A DNA stretch of 39,693 nt from Peptococcaceae bacterium (GTDB lineage: Bacteria > Bacillota > Desulfitobacteriia > Desulfitobacteriales > Syntrophobotulaceae), in contig DUML01000071.1 in assembly GCA_012839895.1 (NCBI GenBank), positions 1-39,693 of the forward strand, in the 5' to 3' direction. The notes beneath the pieces were generated by a model. It saw only the letters and a program-made list of their open reading frames with translations, was not told the DNA's origin and did not search any database. The position numbers and the translations under genes are program-made. Positions 13,947 to 22,058 of the stretch are shown here, piece after piece (position 1 is the first letter of the stretch; each line of letters begins with the position of its first letter).

Positions 13947-15428
13947 ATGACTAGAGATGTAAGAAGCTACGATGTCCTGATAATCGGGGCGGGAGTAGTA
14001 GGCTGTGCTGTAGCCAGGGAACTCTCCCGTTACAATCTGAAGATTGCCGTTCTGGAAAAAGAACTCGATGTCGGTATGGAGACCAGCGGCCGCAACTCAG
14101 GGGTGCTCCATGCCGGTTTTAATAACAAGCCCGGAACCCTGATGGCTAAATATTGTGTTGAGGGCTGCCTGGAGTTTGACCAAGTTGCCAAAGAACTTGA
14201 TATCCCCTTTAAAAGAACCGGCAAAATTGTCGTTGGCTTTACGGAAGACGATAAAAAAAAGCTCTACCAACTTAAAGAACAGGGAGAACGAAACGGCGTC
14301 CCCGGGCTGGAAATCATTGGCCGGGAAAAAATCAAAGAGCTGGCACCCTATGTAGACGGGGAATTTGCGCTCTATTCTCCGGTCACCGGAATCTTAAACC
14401 CCTTTATCTATACTATTGCCCTGGCCGAAAATGCCCGGCAAAACGGCGTGGATTTTTATTTTGCCAATGAAGTTCTGGCAATTTGCCTGGCTAACCAAGA
14501 AAATCAACCTGCCTGTTATCAACTTACAACTACCAAGGCTACTTATATTGGCCGCTGGCTGATTAATTGCGCCGGGCTTAATTCAGATAAAATTGCTCGG
14601 ATGATGGGTATTGACGATTATACCATTTATCCCTGCCGCGGGGAGTATTTTATCCTGGATAAAAAAGCCGGAGATTACTTAAAAATACCAGCTTATCCTG
14701 TTCCCAACCCCAAAGAAGGGGGCTTAGGAATTCACCTCACCCCGACTATCGACGGCAACGTCCTCATCGGCCCCAGTTCGGAATATATCGAAGAAAGAGA
14801 TAATTATGCCGCTACCCAAAAAATCATGGATTTGTTGCTTAAAGACGGCTCCCGAATTTTCCCCTATATCCGCAGGGAATTCTTCATCCGCAACTTTGCC
14901 GGAATTAGGCCTAAGCTGGTCAGCGAAGAGCAAGGAGGCTATGCCGACTTTGTGATTGAAGAAAGAACGGAAACCCCTCAAGCCATTAATCTAATAGGTA
15001 TAGAATCCCCAGGTCTGACCAGTGCTTTGCCTTTAGCCAGGAAGGTTGTGGAAATGGTCGGAGAAAAAGAACACTTAAAAGAAAAAGCGGATTTTAACCC
15101 TTACCGCCAAGGCATCTTATGCTTTAGGGAACAACCCCTGGAAAAGAAAAAAGAATTAATAGAGCAGGATCCCAATTATGGAGAAATAATATGCCGCTGT
15201 GAAACCATCACTAAAGCCGAGATTCTGCAGGCAATTCATAACCCTCTGGGAGTCGAGACCCTAGTCGGGGTTAAAAATAGGACCCGCGCAATGATGGGTC
15301 GCTGTCAGGGAGGCTACTGTCAAACCAGAATCGCGGAACTCATTATGCAGGAAAAAGGTAAAGAGCCTCCAGAGGTTATTTATGCTCGACAGGGCGGAAA
15401 CATGTTTACAGGGAGGGTTAGAGACTAA
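13947..15428 (+). CDS. GlpA/LhgO-like FAD-dependent oxidoreductase with C-terminal BFD [2Fe-2S] domain
   Basis: A 493-residue protein. The FAD-binding start is DVLIIGAGVVGCAVARELSR, then SGRNSGVLHAGFNNKPG and GIHLTPTIDGNVLIGPSSEY, as in the DAO family (glycerol-3-phosphate dehydrogenase GlpA and 2-hydroxyglutarate oxidase LhgO). The C-terminal 80 residues have Cys416, Cys418, Cys453 and Cys458 in a C-x-C ... C-x4-C pattern of the bacterioferritin-associated-ferredoxin type, binding a [2Fe-2S] cluster. The stop overlaps the start of the next FAD gene in TAATG. I start at ATG 13947 with GGGGG nearby; an ATG nine codons earlier has no site. With the two following genes it resembles the GlpABC-like sets of anaerobes, and glycerol 3-phosphate or another 2-hydroxyacid may be the substrate. 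Confidence 0.88.
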   Translation: MTRDVRSYDVLIIGAGVVGCAVARELSRYNLKIAVLEKELDVGMETSGRNSGVLHAGFNNKPGTLMAKYCVEGCLEFDQVAKELDIPFKRTGKIVVGFTEDDKKKLYQLKEQGERNGVPGLEIIGREKIKELAPYVDGEFALYSPVTGILNPFIYTIALAENARQNGVDFYFANEVLAICLANQENQPACYQLTTTKATYIGRWLINCAGLNSDKIARMMGIDDYTIYPCRGEYFILDKKAGDYLKIPAYPVPNPKEGGLGIHLTPTIDGNVLIGPSSEYIEERDNYAATQKIMDLLLKDGSRIFPYIRREFFIRNFAGIRPKLVSEEQGGYADFVIEERTETPQAINLIGIESPGLTSALPLARKVVEMVGEKEHLKEKADFNPYRQGILCFREQPLEKKKELIEQDPNYGEIICRCETITKAEILQAIHNPLGVETLVGVKNRTRAMMGRCQGGYCQTRIAELIMQEKGKEPPEVIYARQGGNMFTGRVRD

Positions 15429-16672
15429 TGGTTAAGAAAGATGTCCTTATTATCGGCGGCGGTCCGGCCGGACTGGCTGCAGCCGTTAAATTAAAAAAAC
15501 TGGGTGTAGAAAGCATTCTTATCCTGGAAAGGGAAAACCACCTGGGAGGAATCCTAAGGCAGTGTATCCATGACGGCTTTGGCCTAACCCGTTTCAAGGA
15601 AGCCTTAAGCGGGCCGGAATATGCGGCCAGATTTGTGGCCGAAGTCCAGGCCATGGATATAGCTTATGAGACGTCAACTACCGTCTTGGAGATCACTGCC
15701 GACAAAAAAGTTACCGCTGTCTCCCAAAAAGGCCTCCAGGAATACCAAGCCAAAGCAATCATTCTAACTACCGGCTGTCGGGAACGGACCAGGGGAGCCA
15801 TCAGCATTCCGGGGACCAGGCCGGCTGGGGTTTATACGGCAGGGGTAGCCCAAGCCTATGTTAATTTGAAAAATATCATGGTCGGCAAAAGAATTATCAT
15901 CCTGGGCTCAGGCGATATTGGCCTGATAATGGCCAGGAGAATGACTTTGGAAGGTGCCAAAGTAGAAGCCGTTTTGGAAATTTTGCCTTACCCCAGCGGC
16001 TTGCCACGCAACATCGAGCAATGTTTAAATGACTATAATATTCCCCTCTTTTTAAGCCACACTGTTACTGATATTAAAGGCAAAGCCCGGCTGGAAGGTG
16101 TGACCGTCAGCCAGGTAGATGAGCAGTTTAAGCCCATCCCCGGCACGGAAAGGGATTACGCATGTGATACCTTGATTTTATCCGTAGGACTAATCCCGGA
16201 AAATGAACTGGCTTTAATGGCCGGGGTTGAACTGGACAGCCGGACAAAAGGTGCCATTGTAGACGAGAATTACCAGACTAATATTGAAGGTATCTTTGCT
16301 GCCGGCAATGCTCTCCACGTCCATGATTTAGTAGATTATGTTTCCTTGGAAGCTGAGAATTTGGCTGAAGCTGTAGCCGAGTATTTGCGGCAAGGCTCCC
16401 TTCCTCCCTGCCCAATCCTGATTGAGACCGATTCTTTAATTGGCTATACTGTTCCTCAAAAAATCAGCGGCTTAAAGGACTTTCAGCTTTCCTTGCGAGT
16501 TAAAAAACCTTTCCAAAATTGCTCCATCCAAATAAGCCAAAACGGTGAACTGCTTAAAGCCAAAAAAATGCGCAAGGCTCTACCGGCAGAAATGATTCAA
16601 ATTAAAGTAATTAAAAGCGATTTCTTAACCAATGAAATCGCCAATCTCCGGATTTCGGTAGCAAATTCCTAA
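15428..16672 (+). CDS. FAD/NAD(P) pyridine-nucleotide-disulfide-type oxidoreductase
   Basis: A 414-residue two-dinucleotide-domain flavoprotein. It has DVLIIGGGPAGLAAAVKLKK for FAD, a central NAD(P) motif IIILGSGDIGLIMARRM, and GIFAAGNALHVHDLVDYV for the FAD ribose. A Cys in GGILRQCIHDGFG follows the FAD motif, and TTGCRERTRGA precedes the NAD domain. The C-terminus (about 335-414) is a separate small domain. It overlaps the GlpA-like gene by one base (TAATG), so the two are coupled, and the pair probably forms one enzyme in which this subunit passes electrons to or from NAD(P) or a ferredoxin. Similar genes are annotated as sarcosine oxidase or GlpB-like, often loosely. Confidence 0.87.
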   Translation: MVKKDVLIIGGGPAGLAAAVKLKKLGVESILILERENHLGGILRQCIHDGFGLTRFKEALSGPEYAARFVAEVQAMDIAYETSTTVLEITADKKVTAVSQKGLQEYQAKAIILTTGCRERTRGAISIPGTRPAGVYTAGVAQAYVNLKNIMVGKRIIILGSGDIGLIMARRMTLEGAKVEAVLEILPYPSGLPRNIEQCLNDYNIPLFLSHTVTDIKGKARLEGVTVSQVDEQFKPIPGTERDYACDTLILSVGLIPENELALMAGVELDSRTKGAIVDENYQTNIEGIFAAGNALHVHDLVDYVSLEAENLAEAVAEYLRQGSLPPCPILIETDSLIGYTVPQKISGLKDFQLSLRVKKPFQNCSIQISQNGELLKAKKMRKALPAEMIQIKVIKSDFLTNEIANLRISVANS

Positions 16673-16673
16673 C

Positions 16674-16782
16674 TTAACAGTGACACCAACTATTAACAGT
16701 TACATCACTTTTTTTAATGAAGCATCTCTTGATAAGGTTTATTTCAAGTGCTATAACAAGCACTCTGAAACAAGCGCTATAA
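16674..16782. repeat. Two pairs of short direct repeats in the intergenic gap
   Basis: TTAACAGTGACA (16674) and TTAACAGTTACA (16693) are near-identical 19 nt apart. CAAGTGCTATAA (16745) and CAAGCGCTATAA (16771) are near-identical 26 nt apart, and AGTGCT/AGCACT also form a small hairpin at 16747-16764. They lie in the 200-nt gap before the DUF1667 gene. Confidence 0.4.
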
Positions 16783-16876
16783 ATGTAAATATTTACTAAG
16801 ACCTTTCGCTTTTACGCTAAATTTATTTTTCTATTTATATAGAGACAACAAACAATAAAAAAGGTAGTTGGAAACC

Positions 16877-17251
16877 ATGGAGAATTTAACAAGAAACTTT
16901 ATTTGTATCCTTTGTCCTAATAGCTGTGAAATAACAGCAAGTTTTAATAACGACGGTATTCTTAGAAACATAGACGGTTTTTCCTGTCAAAAAGGTGCCG
17001 AATATGTTCAGCAGGAAATCTATAACCCCCGGAGAAATATTGCCACTTCAGTTAAAGTCACTGGCGGGGAGCTCCCTTTAGTTAGTGTCAGATTAACCAA
17101 GGCTATACCTAAAGAGAAGATTTTTGAGGTTATGACTGAAATCAAAAAAGTAACCCTCCAAGCTCCTGTCTCCCTGGGGGACGTTATTATTTCCAATGTC
17201 TTAGGATTAGGGGCAGATGTAATTGCCACTAAAGATGTCCCCAGAATATAA
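16877..17251 (+). CDS. DUF1667 protein with four-cysteine iron-sulfur-like site
   Basis: A 124-residue protein of the DUF1667 family. Cys10, Cys13, Cys17 and Cys37 follow C-x2-C-x3-C-x19-C, and CQKGAEYVQQE after the fourth cysteine resembles the [4Fe-4S] start of molybdopterin oxidoreductases (C-x-KG). A C-terminal part (PVSLGDVIISNVLGLGADVI) fills the rest. It lies 200 nt after the FAD pair in the same direction, and the three-gene set is found in many anaerobes, so it is probably the third subunit, carrying the cluster. The ATG at 16877 is preferred; TTG at 16868 is an alternative, as AAGG is 11 or 3 nt upstream. It is convergent with the permease gene, 3 nt between stops. Confidence 0.85.
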   Translation: MENLTRNFICILCPNSCEITASFNNDGILRNIDGFSCQKGAEYVQQEIYNPRRNIATSVKVTGGELPLVSVRLTKAIPKEKIFEVMTEIKKVTLQAPVSLGDVIISNVLGLGADVIATKDVPRI

Positions 17252-17254
17252 AAG

Positions 17255-18094
17255 CTAATTTCGCATCAGCTTATAGGCCAAAGTCAGCACAAAGCAAAGG
17301 CTAAGGATAAGCACAATGGTTGCCCCGGTAGCTGTTCCCCAAAAATATGAAAGGATCAGCCCGGCTAAACCGGAGAACAAAGCGAAAATCACAGAGTAAA
17401 GATGGTATTGCTGCATATTATTGGCGATGTTCCTGGAAGCGGCAGCAGGCAGCACCAGGAGGGAACTGATTATTAATATCCCCACCCATTGGATGGCTAC
17501 CGTAACCACCAAAGCCATTAAGACAGCAAAGGAATACTCATATAACCTGACCTTGATTCCCCTGCTGATAGCCAGGGATTGATTGACACTTACCAAAAGC
17601 AATTTGTTAAACATTTTTACCCAGATAAAAAGCACTACCAGGAAAATAAGCCCCAAGGCGGCGATATCTTTAGGACTGATACTTAAAAGATCTCCTACCA
17701 GATAAACGGAATATTTGCTGAATCCCCCCTGGCGGGAAAGAATTACAATACCTAAGGCTATGGCTGTTGAGGAAAAAACACCAATTATTGTATCGGTGGA
17801 TGCAGTCTGGGCATTTTTAACCAAAACGACGGCCAGGGCAAAGAGTACGGCAAAGCATAAAACAGCCCAGAGAGGGCTTTTTATACCGATAATCACTCCC
17901 AGGGCTATGCCTGTCAGGGCTGAATGGCCCAGGGAATCAGCAAAAAAAGCCATCTTGTTATTGACTATCATGGTTCCAAGCAATCCAAAAACCGGGGTGA
18001 CCAAGAGAACTGCGAGTAATGCGTTTTTCATAAAAAAATGCTTAGCCCAGGAATAAGGAAGGAGAAAATCGATAAAATTATACCAGAGTTCCAT
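17255..18094 (-). CDS. znuB: ABC-3-type metal permease (zinc/manganese)
   Basis: A 279-residue membrane protein of the ABC-3 family (ZnuB/MntB). It has about eight hydrophobic helices. FGLLGTMIVNNKMAFFADSL and GHSALTGIALGV are the typical conserved TM2-3 segment, IGVFSSTAIALGIVILS follows, and VAIQWVGILIISSLLVLPAA is the ATPase-coupling region. It sits 2 nt after the ATPase gene in the same direction. I start at ATG 18094, with GGAGG 11 nt upstream; a TTG three codons earlier is only 2 nt from it. The metal cannot be told from the permease alone. The pair has no solute-binding gene here. Confidence 0.9.
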   Translation of the reverse strand: MELWYNFIDFLLPYSWAKHFFMKNALLAVLLVTPVFGLLGTMIVNNKMAFFADSLGHSALTGIALGVIIGIKSPLWAVLCFAVLFALAVVLVKNAQTASTDTIIGVFSSTAIALGIVILSRQGGFSKYSVYLVGDLLSISPKDIAALGLIFLVVLFIWVKMFNKLLLVSVNQSLAISRGIKVRLYEYSFAVLMALVVTVAIQWVGILIISSLLVLPAAASRNIANNMQQYHLYSVIFALFSGLAGLILSYFWGTATGATIVLILSLCFVLTLAYKLMRN

Positions 18095-18096
18095 TT

Positions 18097-18900
18097 CTAA
18101 CAACTCCTCCCTCTTTTACTTCCATTTTCCAAAGCATTTTCCCAGTCCAACCCCAAAGTCTCCCTGACTTTGGGGTTATTTAATACTTCGCCGGGAAGGC
18201 CGGAGTAAGCAATGGTCTTATCTCTTAAAAATACTACCCGGTCGGAATATTTTTCAATCATCCTTAAATCATGGGATACTAGAATAATGGCCAAATCATA
18301 CTCACGGCGCAGCCTGGAAACAAGTTCATAAAAAAGCAGTAAACCACTTTGATCTATCCCGGAAACAGGCTCATCCAAAAGGAGAAGATTAGGTACAGGA
18401 TCTAAAGCCATAGCCAATAATACTCTCTGCAGCTCCCCGCCGGATAAAGCCCCCAGCCGCCTATTAAGCAGATGTTCCATTTGGACAACGGCTAAAGCAT
18501 TTTGCGCTCTCTTCTTAACCTGAGAAGAATGCCCAAACCAAACCGGCAGTTTAGCATGCGCCGTTCCAAAGAAATCCAGCACCGTCAGAGGTGAACTGGT
18601 ATCAAAGTCCAGCTTTTGTGGCACATAGCCAATTAAAGACCGGCTTGTCCTTTTCATATGGGAGTCAATAAATTCCAGTTTCCCGGTATGGGGGACCTCA
18701 CCGAGTATAGCTTTCAAAAGGGTCGTTTTCCCTGCTCCGTTTGGTCCAATTAGCGCGGTTAATTCTCCGCAATGAATATGGAGATTTATATTGCGGAGTA
18801 TTGTTTCTCGGTTACGGATTACTCCAAGGTTAATTATTTTTGTGCAACACAAGCCACTGACACATGCTCGGCAGTTTTCCTGTTGGAAGTTTTTTTTCAT
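18097..18900 (-). CDS. znuC: Metal ABC transporter ATP-binding protein (zinc/manganese)
   Basis: A 267-residue ATPase. The Walker A site is GPNGAGKTT (52-60), the Q-loop YVPQKL near 95, the signature LSGGELQRV (152-160), Walker B NLLLLDEP and the switch His in VSHDLRM. A 20-residue N-terminal extension contains Cys10, Cys13, Cys18 and Cys19 (CRACVSGLCC), which is not part of the normal ATPase fold and could bind metal. It begins the znuCB unit on the minus strand. A pair of 12-nt repeats sits directly before the start (18920-18942). Downstream of Walker B the sequence is normal. The absence of znuA in this window suggests the binding protein is encoded elsewhere. Confidence 0.92.
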   Translation of the reverse strand: MKKNFQQENCRACVSGLCCTKIINLGVIRNRETILRNINLHIHCGELTALIGPNGAGKTTLLKAILGEVPHTGKLEFIDSHMKRTSRSLIGYVPQKLDFDTSSPLTVLDFFGTAHAKLPVWFGHSSQVKKRAQNALAVVQMEHLLNRRLGALSGGELQRVLLAMALDPVPNLLLLDEPVSGIDQSGLLLFYELVSRLRREYDLAIILVSHDLRMIEKYSDRVVFLRDKTIAYSGLPGEVLNNPKVRETLGLDWENALENGSKRGRSC

Positions 18901-18919
18901 TGTTTAACGCCTCTTTTAA

Positions 18920-18948
18920 AGTCACATTCCCAGTCACATTCTATAATA
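18920..18948 (-). promoter_or_regulatory. Tandem 12-nt repeat and -10 box before znuC
   Basis: On the minus strand GAATGTGACTGG and GAATGTGACTTT follow each other without a gap (plus 18920-18942), just downstream of TATTAT (plus 18943-18948), a likely -10. Position between promoter and start codon suggests an operator. It does not match a classical Zur box. Confidence 0.4.
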
Positions 18949-19138
18949 AAAATAAATATTCAGGCCAAATCCTTAGGCAAAATAAGGAAAAGATTCCATG
19001 AAAAGAAAATTGGACACCCTTATATTTTTTAATTATACTACTTTTTTTAATGATTCAATAATTAAAGGTAAAATAGCAAGCCTTATTTTCGCTCATATAG
19101 TATAATTACTTTTTAAGAAGACCTTTGTGAGGTAAAAA

Positions 19139-20293
19139 ATGAGACGGCCCTTAAAAATACTTATGTCCATTAATTCAAATCCTTTTGCGGTCAAAGTGGT
19201 TATTACCGTAATTGCTTTTGCCGCTGTTTCCTGTTTTATTGTCATGCTGGAACTAACCAGGCACTTCCGGGAAGTAATGACTTCCTTAAATATTCCCAAG
19301 GAGATAATTGACTCCAGTATTGCAGTTTTTTCCCAGCAGTTAGTTATAACAACCGTTATCTTAACTATTATCGGAGTAAACGGGGCTTTGCTGGTAGCTT
19401 ACTTTGTCACCAAGCCGATTAGGGATCTGGCTGAGGCCAGCAAAAAAATAGCTCAAGGGGACCTTTCGGCCAGGGTTACAACCTGGGGGCATGATGAGCT
19501 CGCTAAGCTAGGGCAAACTTTTAACCAAATGGCAGACAGTATCGAAAAATTTACAGCGGAACGGGAAGCCTTAGTGAAGGAGCTAATGCGCAACGAACAA
19601 ACCCGGCAGGAGCTTTTAAAAAAAGTTATCACTGCTCAGGAAGACGAAAGAATCCGGATTTCCAGAGAACTCCATGATGAAACCGGCCAGAGCCTTACCT
19701 CGTTAATTATTGGGCTTAAACTTTTGGAGGATGAAATTAATGATCCTAAACAAGTGCAGGCCATTTCCGAATTACGCAACCTAGCCTCAACTACTCTGAA
19801 AGAAGTCCATCGCCTGGCTGTTGAACTCCGTCCCACTGTCTTGGACGATATTGGGCTCATCCCGGCCATTGAGCGCTTTAACCAGACCTATGCGCGCAAT
19901 TACAATATAGATATTGATTTTCACGTTCAACAGAAGAATAAAGAAAGACTTTCCGGAGAAGTAGAAACGGCCCTTTACCGAATTGTCCAGGAAGGCTTAA
20001 CTAATATTGTTAAATATGCCAAAGCCAAAAATGTCAGCGTTTTATTGGATATCAGAGACACTTGCGTCAAACTGATAGTTGAAGATGATGGCGTCGGTTT
20101 TGATGTGGAGAAAGTCGGATATGCTGAAGACAGGCATTTAGGCATTGCCGGGATGAAAGAACGCACTCTGCTTTTAAACGGTAGTTTTACAATTGAATCC
20201 AGCCCAGGACAAGGAACAACAATCTACGTTTGCATACCTTTACAAAGGAGTGGTATTAATGAAATCGCCAATCAAGCTCCTCCTTGTGGATGA
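19139..20293 (+). CDS. NarX/DegS-type sensor histidine kinase (HisKA_3)
   Basis: A 384-residue membrane kinase. TM1 is about 17-39 and TM2 about 68-90, with only about 28 residues outside. HAMP (91-140, TKPIRDLAEASKKIAQGD) and a helical linker follow. The phosphoacceptor is His179 in RELHDETGQSL, and the ATPase domain has N289 in QEGLTNIVKYAKA, DDGVGF (316-321) and GIAGMKER. This is the HPK7 class that pairs with LuxR-type regulators. The short loop leaves no room for a large sensor domain, so the stimulus may be membrane or redox related. GAGGT lies 6 nt before the ATG. The response regulator gene starts inside its last 35 nt. Confidence 0.93.
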   Translation: MRRPLKILMSINSNPFAVKVVITVIAFAAVSCFIVMLELTRHFREVMTSLNIPKEIIDSSIAVFSQQLVITTVILTIIGVNGALLVAYFVTKPIRDLAEASKKIAQGDLSARVTTWGHDELAKLGQTFNQMADSIEKFTAEREALVKELMRNEQTRQELLKKVITAQEDERIRISRELHDETGQSLTSLIIGLKLLEDEINDPKQVQAISELRNLASTTLKEVHRLAVELRPTVLDDIGLIPAIERFNQTYARNYNIDIDFHVQQKNKERLSGEVETALYRIVQEGLTNIVKYAKAKNVSVLLDIRDTCVKLIVEDDGVGFDVEKVGYAEDRHLGIAGMKERTLLLNGSFTIESSPGQGTTIYVCIPLQRSGINEIANQAPPCG

Positions 20294-20906
20294 TCATACG
20301 GTCTTAAGAAGCGGTTTGAGGATGCTTTTAAATTCTCATAAAGACATTGTAGTTGTAGGGGAAGCTGAGTCGGGGGAGGAAGCCCTGGAAAAGATTAAAG
20401 AACTTAAGCCCGATATTGTTCTCCTAGATATTTCCATGCCCGGCATGGGGGGAATGACTGCCTTGCAAAAAATTAAAGAGATTTCCGAGGCTAAAGTATT
20501 AATGCTCACCATGCATGCCGACGAGGAATACTTGAAAGAAGCTCTGGAATTCGGGGTAAGCGGTTATGTCCTTAAACAAGCTGCCGACACGGAGCTTATC
20601 CAGGCTATTAAAGAAGTGGCTAACGGTCAAGTCCATGTGGACTCCGGCCTGGCCCAGAACCTGGTAAAATCTATGTATCATCCCTCTAAACAAAAGAATG
20701 ATTCCGATTCTAACTTAACCGACCGGGAAAAAGAGGTCTTGAAGCTTATCGCTCTAGGCCATACCAATAAAGAGATCGCTGAAACTTTAATGATCAGCGT
20801 TAAAACCGTAGAAAGCCACAAAACCAGGATTATGGAAAAAATCAACTGCCAGAAAAGATCAGAAATGGTGCGTTATGCTCTGGAGAATGGTTATATTAAC
20901 ACCTAA
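20259..20906 (+). CDS. NarL/LuxR-family response regulator
   Basis: A 215-residue regulator. The receiver domain has Asp11/Asp12 and phosphoacceptor Asp57 in PDIVLLDISMPGMGG, then the Thr in LMLTMHAD and Lys in YVLKQA. The LuxR-type HTH is LTDREKEVLKLIALGHTNKE followed by MISVKTVESHKTRIMEKI. I start at ATG 20259 behind AAAGGAG (8 nt), so it overlaps the kinase gene by 35 nt. The frame extends 22 codons further upstream without support. It is located just before the nuo operon, whose putative promoter has a dyad that could be a target. A terminator follows, so regulation of nuo, if real, is by binding, not read-through. Confidence 0.93.
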   Translation: MKSPIKLLLVDDHTVLRSGLRMLLNSHKDIVVVGEAESGEEALEKIKELKPDIVLLDISMPGMGGMTALQKIKEISEAKVLMLTMHADEEYLKEALEFGVSGYVLKQAADTELIQAIKEVANGQVHVDSGLAQNLVKSMYHPSKQKNDSDSNLTDREKEVLKLIALGHTNKEIAETLMISVKTVESHKTRIMEKINCQKRSEMVRYALENGYINT

Positions 20907-20930
20907 TGGCAGATAAAACTAAACCTTAAG

Positions 20931-20961
20931 GAAGTAGGGGAATTCCCTTACTTCTTTTTTT
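20931..20961 (+). terminator. Terminator of the two-component operon
   Basis: GAAGTAGGGG pairs with CCCTTACTTC around AATT and is followed by a run of T. It lies about 25 nt after the response regulator stop. Confidence 0.7.
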
Positions 20962-21032
20962 ATGCTGGGAACCTCCAATTAAGGAGGAAACAGTACCTTT
21001 GCAGACGGGTTTGGATATTTGCAGCCTTTTTG

Positions 21033-21062
21033 TTGTGACGGTATAGGTAAATACCCTATATA
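21033..21062 (+). promoter_or_regulatory. Putative nuo operon promoter with dyad
   Basis: TTGTGA at 21033-21038 and TATATA at 21057-21062 are 18 nt apart. Between and across the -10 lie TATAGGTA (21042-21049) and TACCCTATA (21052-21060), a near-perfect inverted repeat with an AA centre. The nuoA start codon is about 100 nt downstream, after an AT-rich leader. Confidence 0.45.
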
Positions 21063-21165
21063 AAATCCGTATTCTCACTGATTTATTTCGATGAAACATA
21101 AGAAGATAATTATATTGTTTCTAAATTATTAAATAATTAACACAATTTACAGAGGAGTAAGAAAA

Positions 21166-21519
21166 ATGTCAGTTTGGTTAGGTATTTTATTCTTTATTCT
21201 GGCAGGTTTCGCCTTTAGCGCTATAGGCCTGGGCTTAAGCTTCCTGATTCATCCCCGCAGCAAAAACAGGTTTAAGCTGGAAACTTACGAATGCGGTCTG
21301 CCTACCATCGGCCCTACATGGGTGCAGTTTAAAACCCAGTATTTCACCTATGCCTTGATCTTTGTCATTTTTGATGTTGAGGTTCTCTACCTTTATCCCT
21401 GGGCGGTAAGCTTCACCCAACTAGGTTTTTCCGGCCTTGTGAAAATGTTTATTTTTATTTTTATTTTGGTTTTAGGCTTATGGTACGCCTGGAAGGAGGG
21501 TGCCCTGGAATGGAGGTAA
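21166..21519 (+). CDS. nuoA: NADH-quinone oxidoreductase subunit A
   Basis: A 117-residue membrane subunit of complex I with three transmembrane helices. [20 protein letters not shown] is the conserved loop between TM1 and TM2, and [15 protein letters not shown] in TM2 has the conserved acidic residues. It is the first gene of an 11-gene operon; GAGGAG lies 7 nt before the ATG. Its end overlaps nuoB by 10 nt. NuoA joins the proton-translocating arm to the hydrophilic arm near the quinone site. Confidence 0.96.
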   Translation: MSVWLGILFFILAGFAFSAIGLGLSFLIHPRSKNRFKLETYECGLPTIGPTWVQFKTQYFTYALIFVIFDVEVLYLYPWAVSFTQLGFSGLVKMFIFIFILVLGLWYAWKEGALEWR

Positions 21520-22055
21520 AAGACGAATTCAGGGAAGAGACGACTAAGAGGCTTAAAAACTTAGGAGTTGATCCTGCCGTTATCGGCGAAGTTACCCGCC
21601 TGGTTAACGTGGGGCCTTTGGAAAAGCTCTTAAACTTAGCACGCTCCGATTCACTTTGGCCTATGGGTTTTGGTTTGGCCTGTTGTGCCATTGAGGGGCT
21701 CATGGCGTCAAATATGGCAAGATTCGACTTAGCCAGGTTCGGCTATGAAGTAATGAGAGCGTCGCCCCGGCAAGCGGATGTTATGCTGGTCTGTGGAACA
21801 GTGACCAAAAAAATAGCGCCTATTGTGGTTCGCTTATATGAACAAATGCCCGAACCGAAATACGTTATTGCTATGGGAAGCTGCGCCATTTCCGGCGGGC
21901 CTTTTGTGGATTCCTATAATGTAGTTCCTGGTGTAGATACTCTCATCCCGGTTGACGTTTATTTGCCCGGTTGTCCTCCCCGGCCGGATGCTGTAATTCA
22001 CGCTTTTATGCAGCTGAAAGCCAAAATTAATCAAGCTAAAGGTGGGAAACGATAG
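21510..22055 (+). CDS. nuoB: NADH-quinone oxidoreductase subunit B
   Basis: A 181-residue soluble subunit carrying the terminal [4Fe-4S] cluster N2, which gives electrons to quinone. Ligands Cys58 and Cys59 (LACCAIE), Cys125 (MGSCA) and Cys155 (LPGCPPRP) are all present, as is the [10 protein letters not shown] segment. I start at ATG 21510, which has GGAGG about 10 nt upstream and overlaps nuoA by 10 nt; an earlier in-frame ATG at 21480 lies inside nuoA without a site. Confidence 0.96.
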   Translation: MEVKDEFREETTKRLKNLGVDPAVIGEVTRLVNVGPLEKLLNLARSDSLWPMGFGLACCAIEGLMASNMARFDLARFGYEVMRASPRQADVMLVCGTVTKKIAPIVVRLYEQMPEPKYVIAMGSCAISGGPFVDSYNVVPGVDTLIPVDVYLPGCPPRPDAVIHAFMQLKAKINQAKGGKR

Positions 22056-22058
22056 AAT

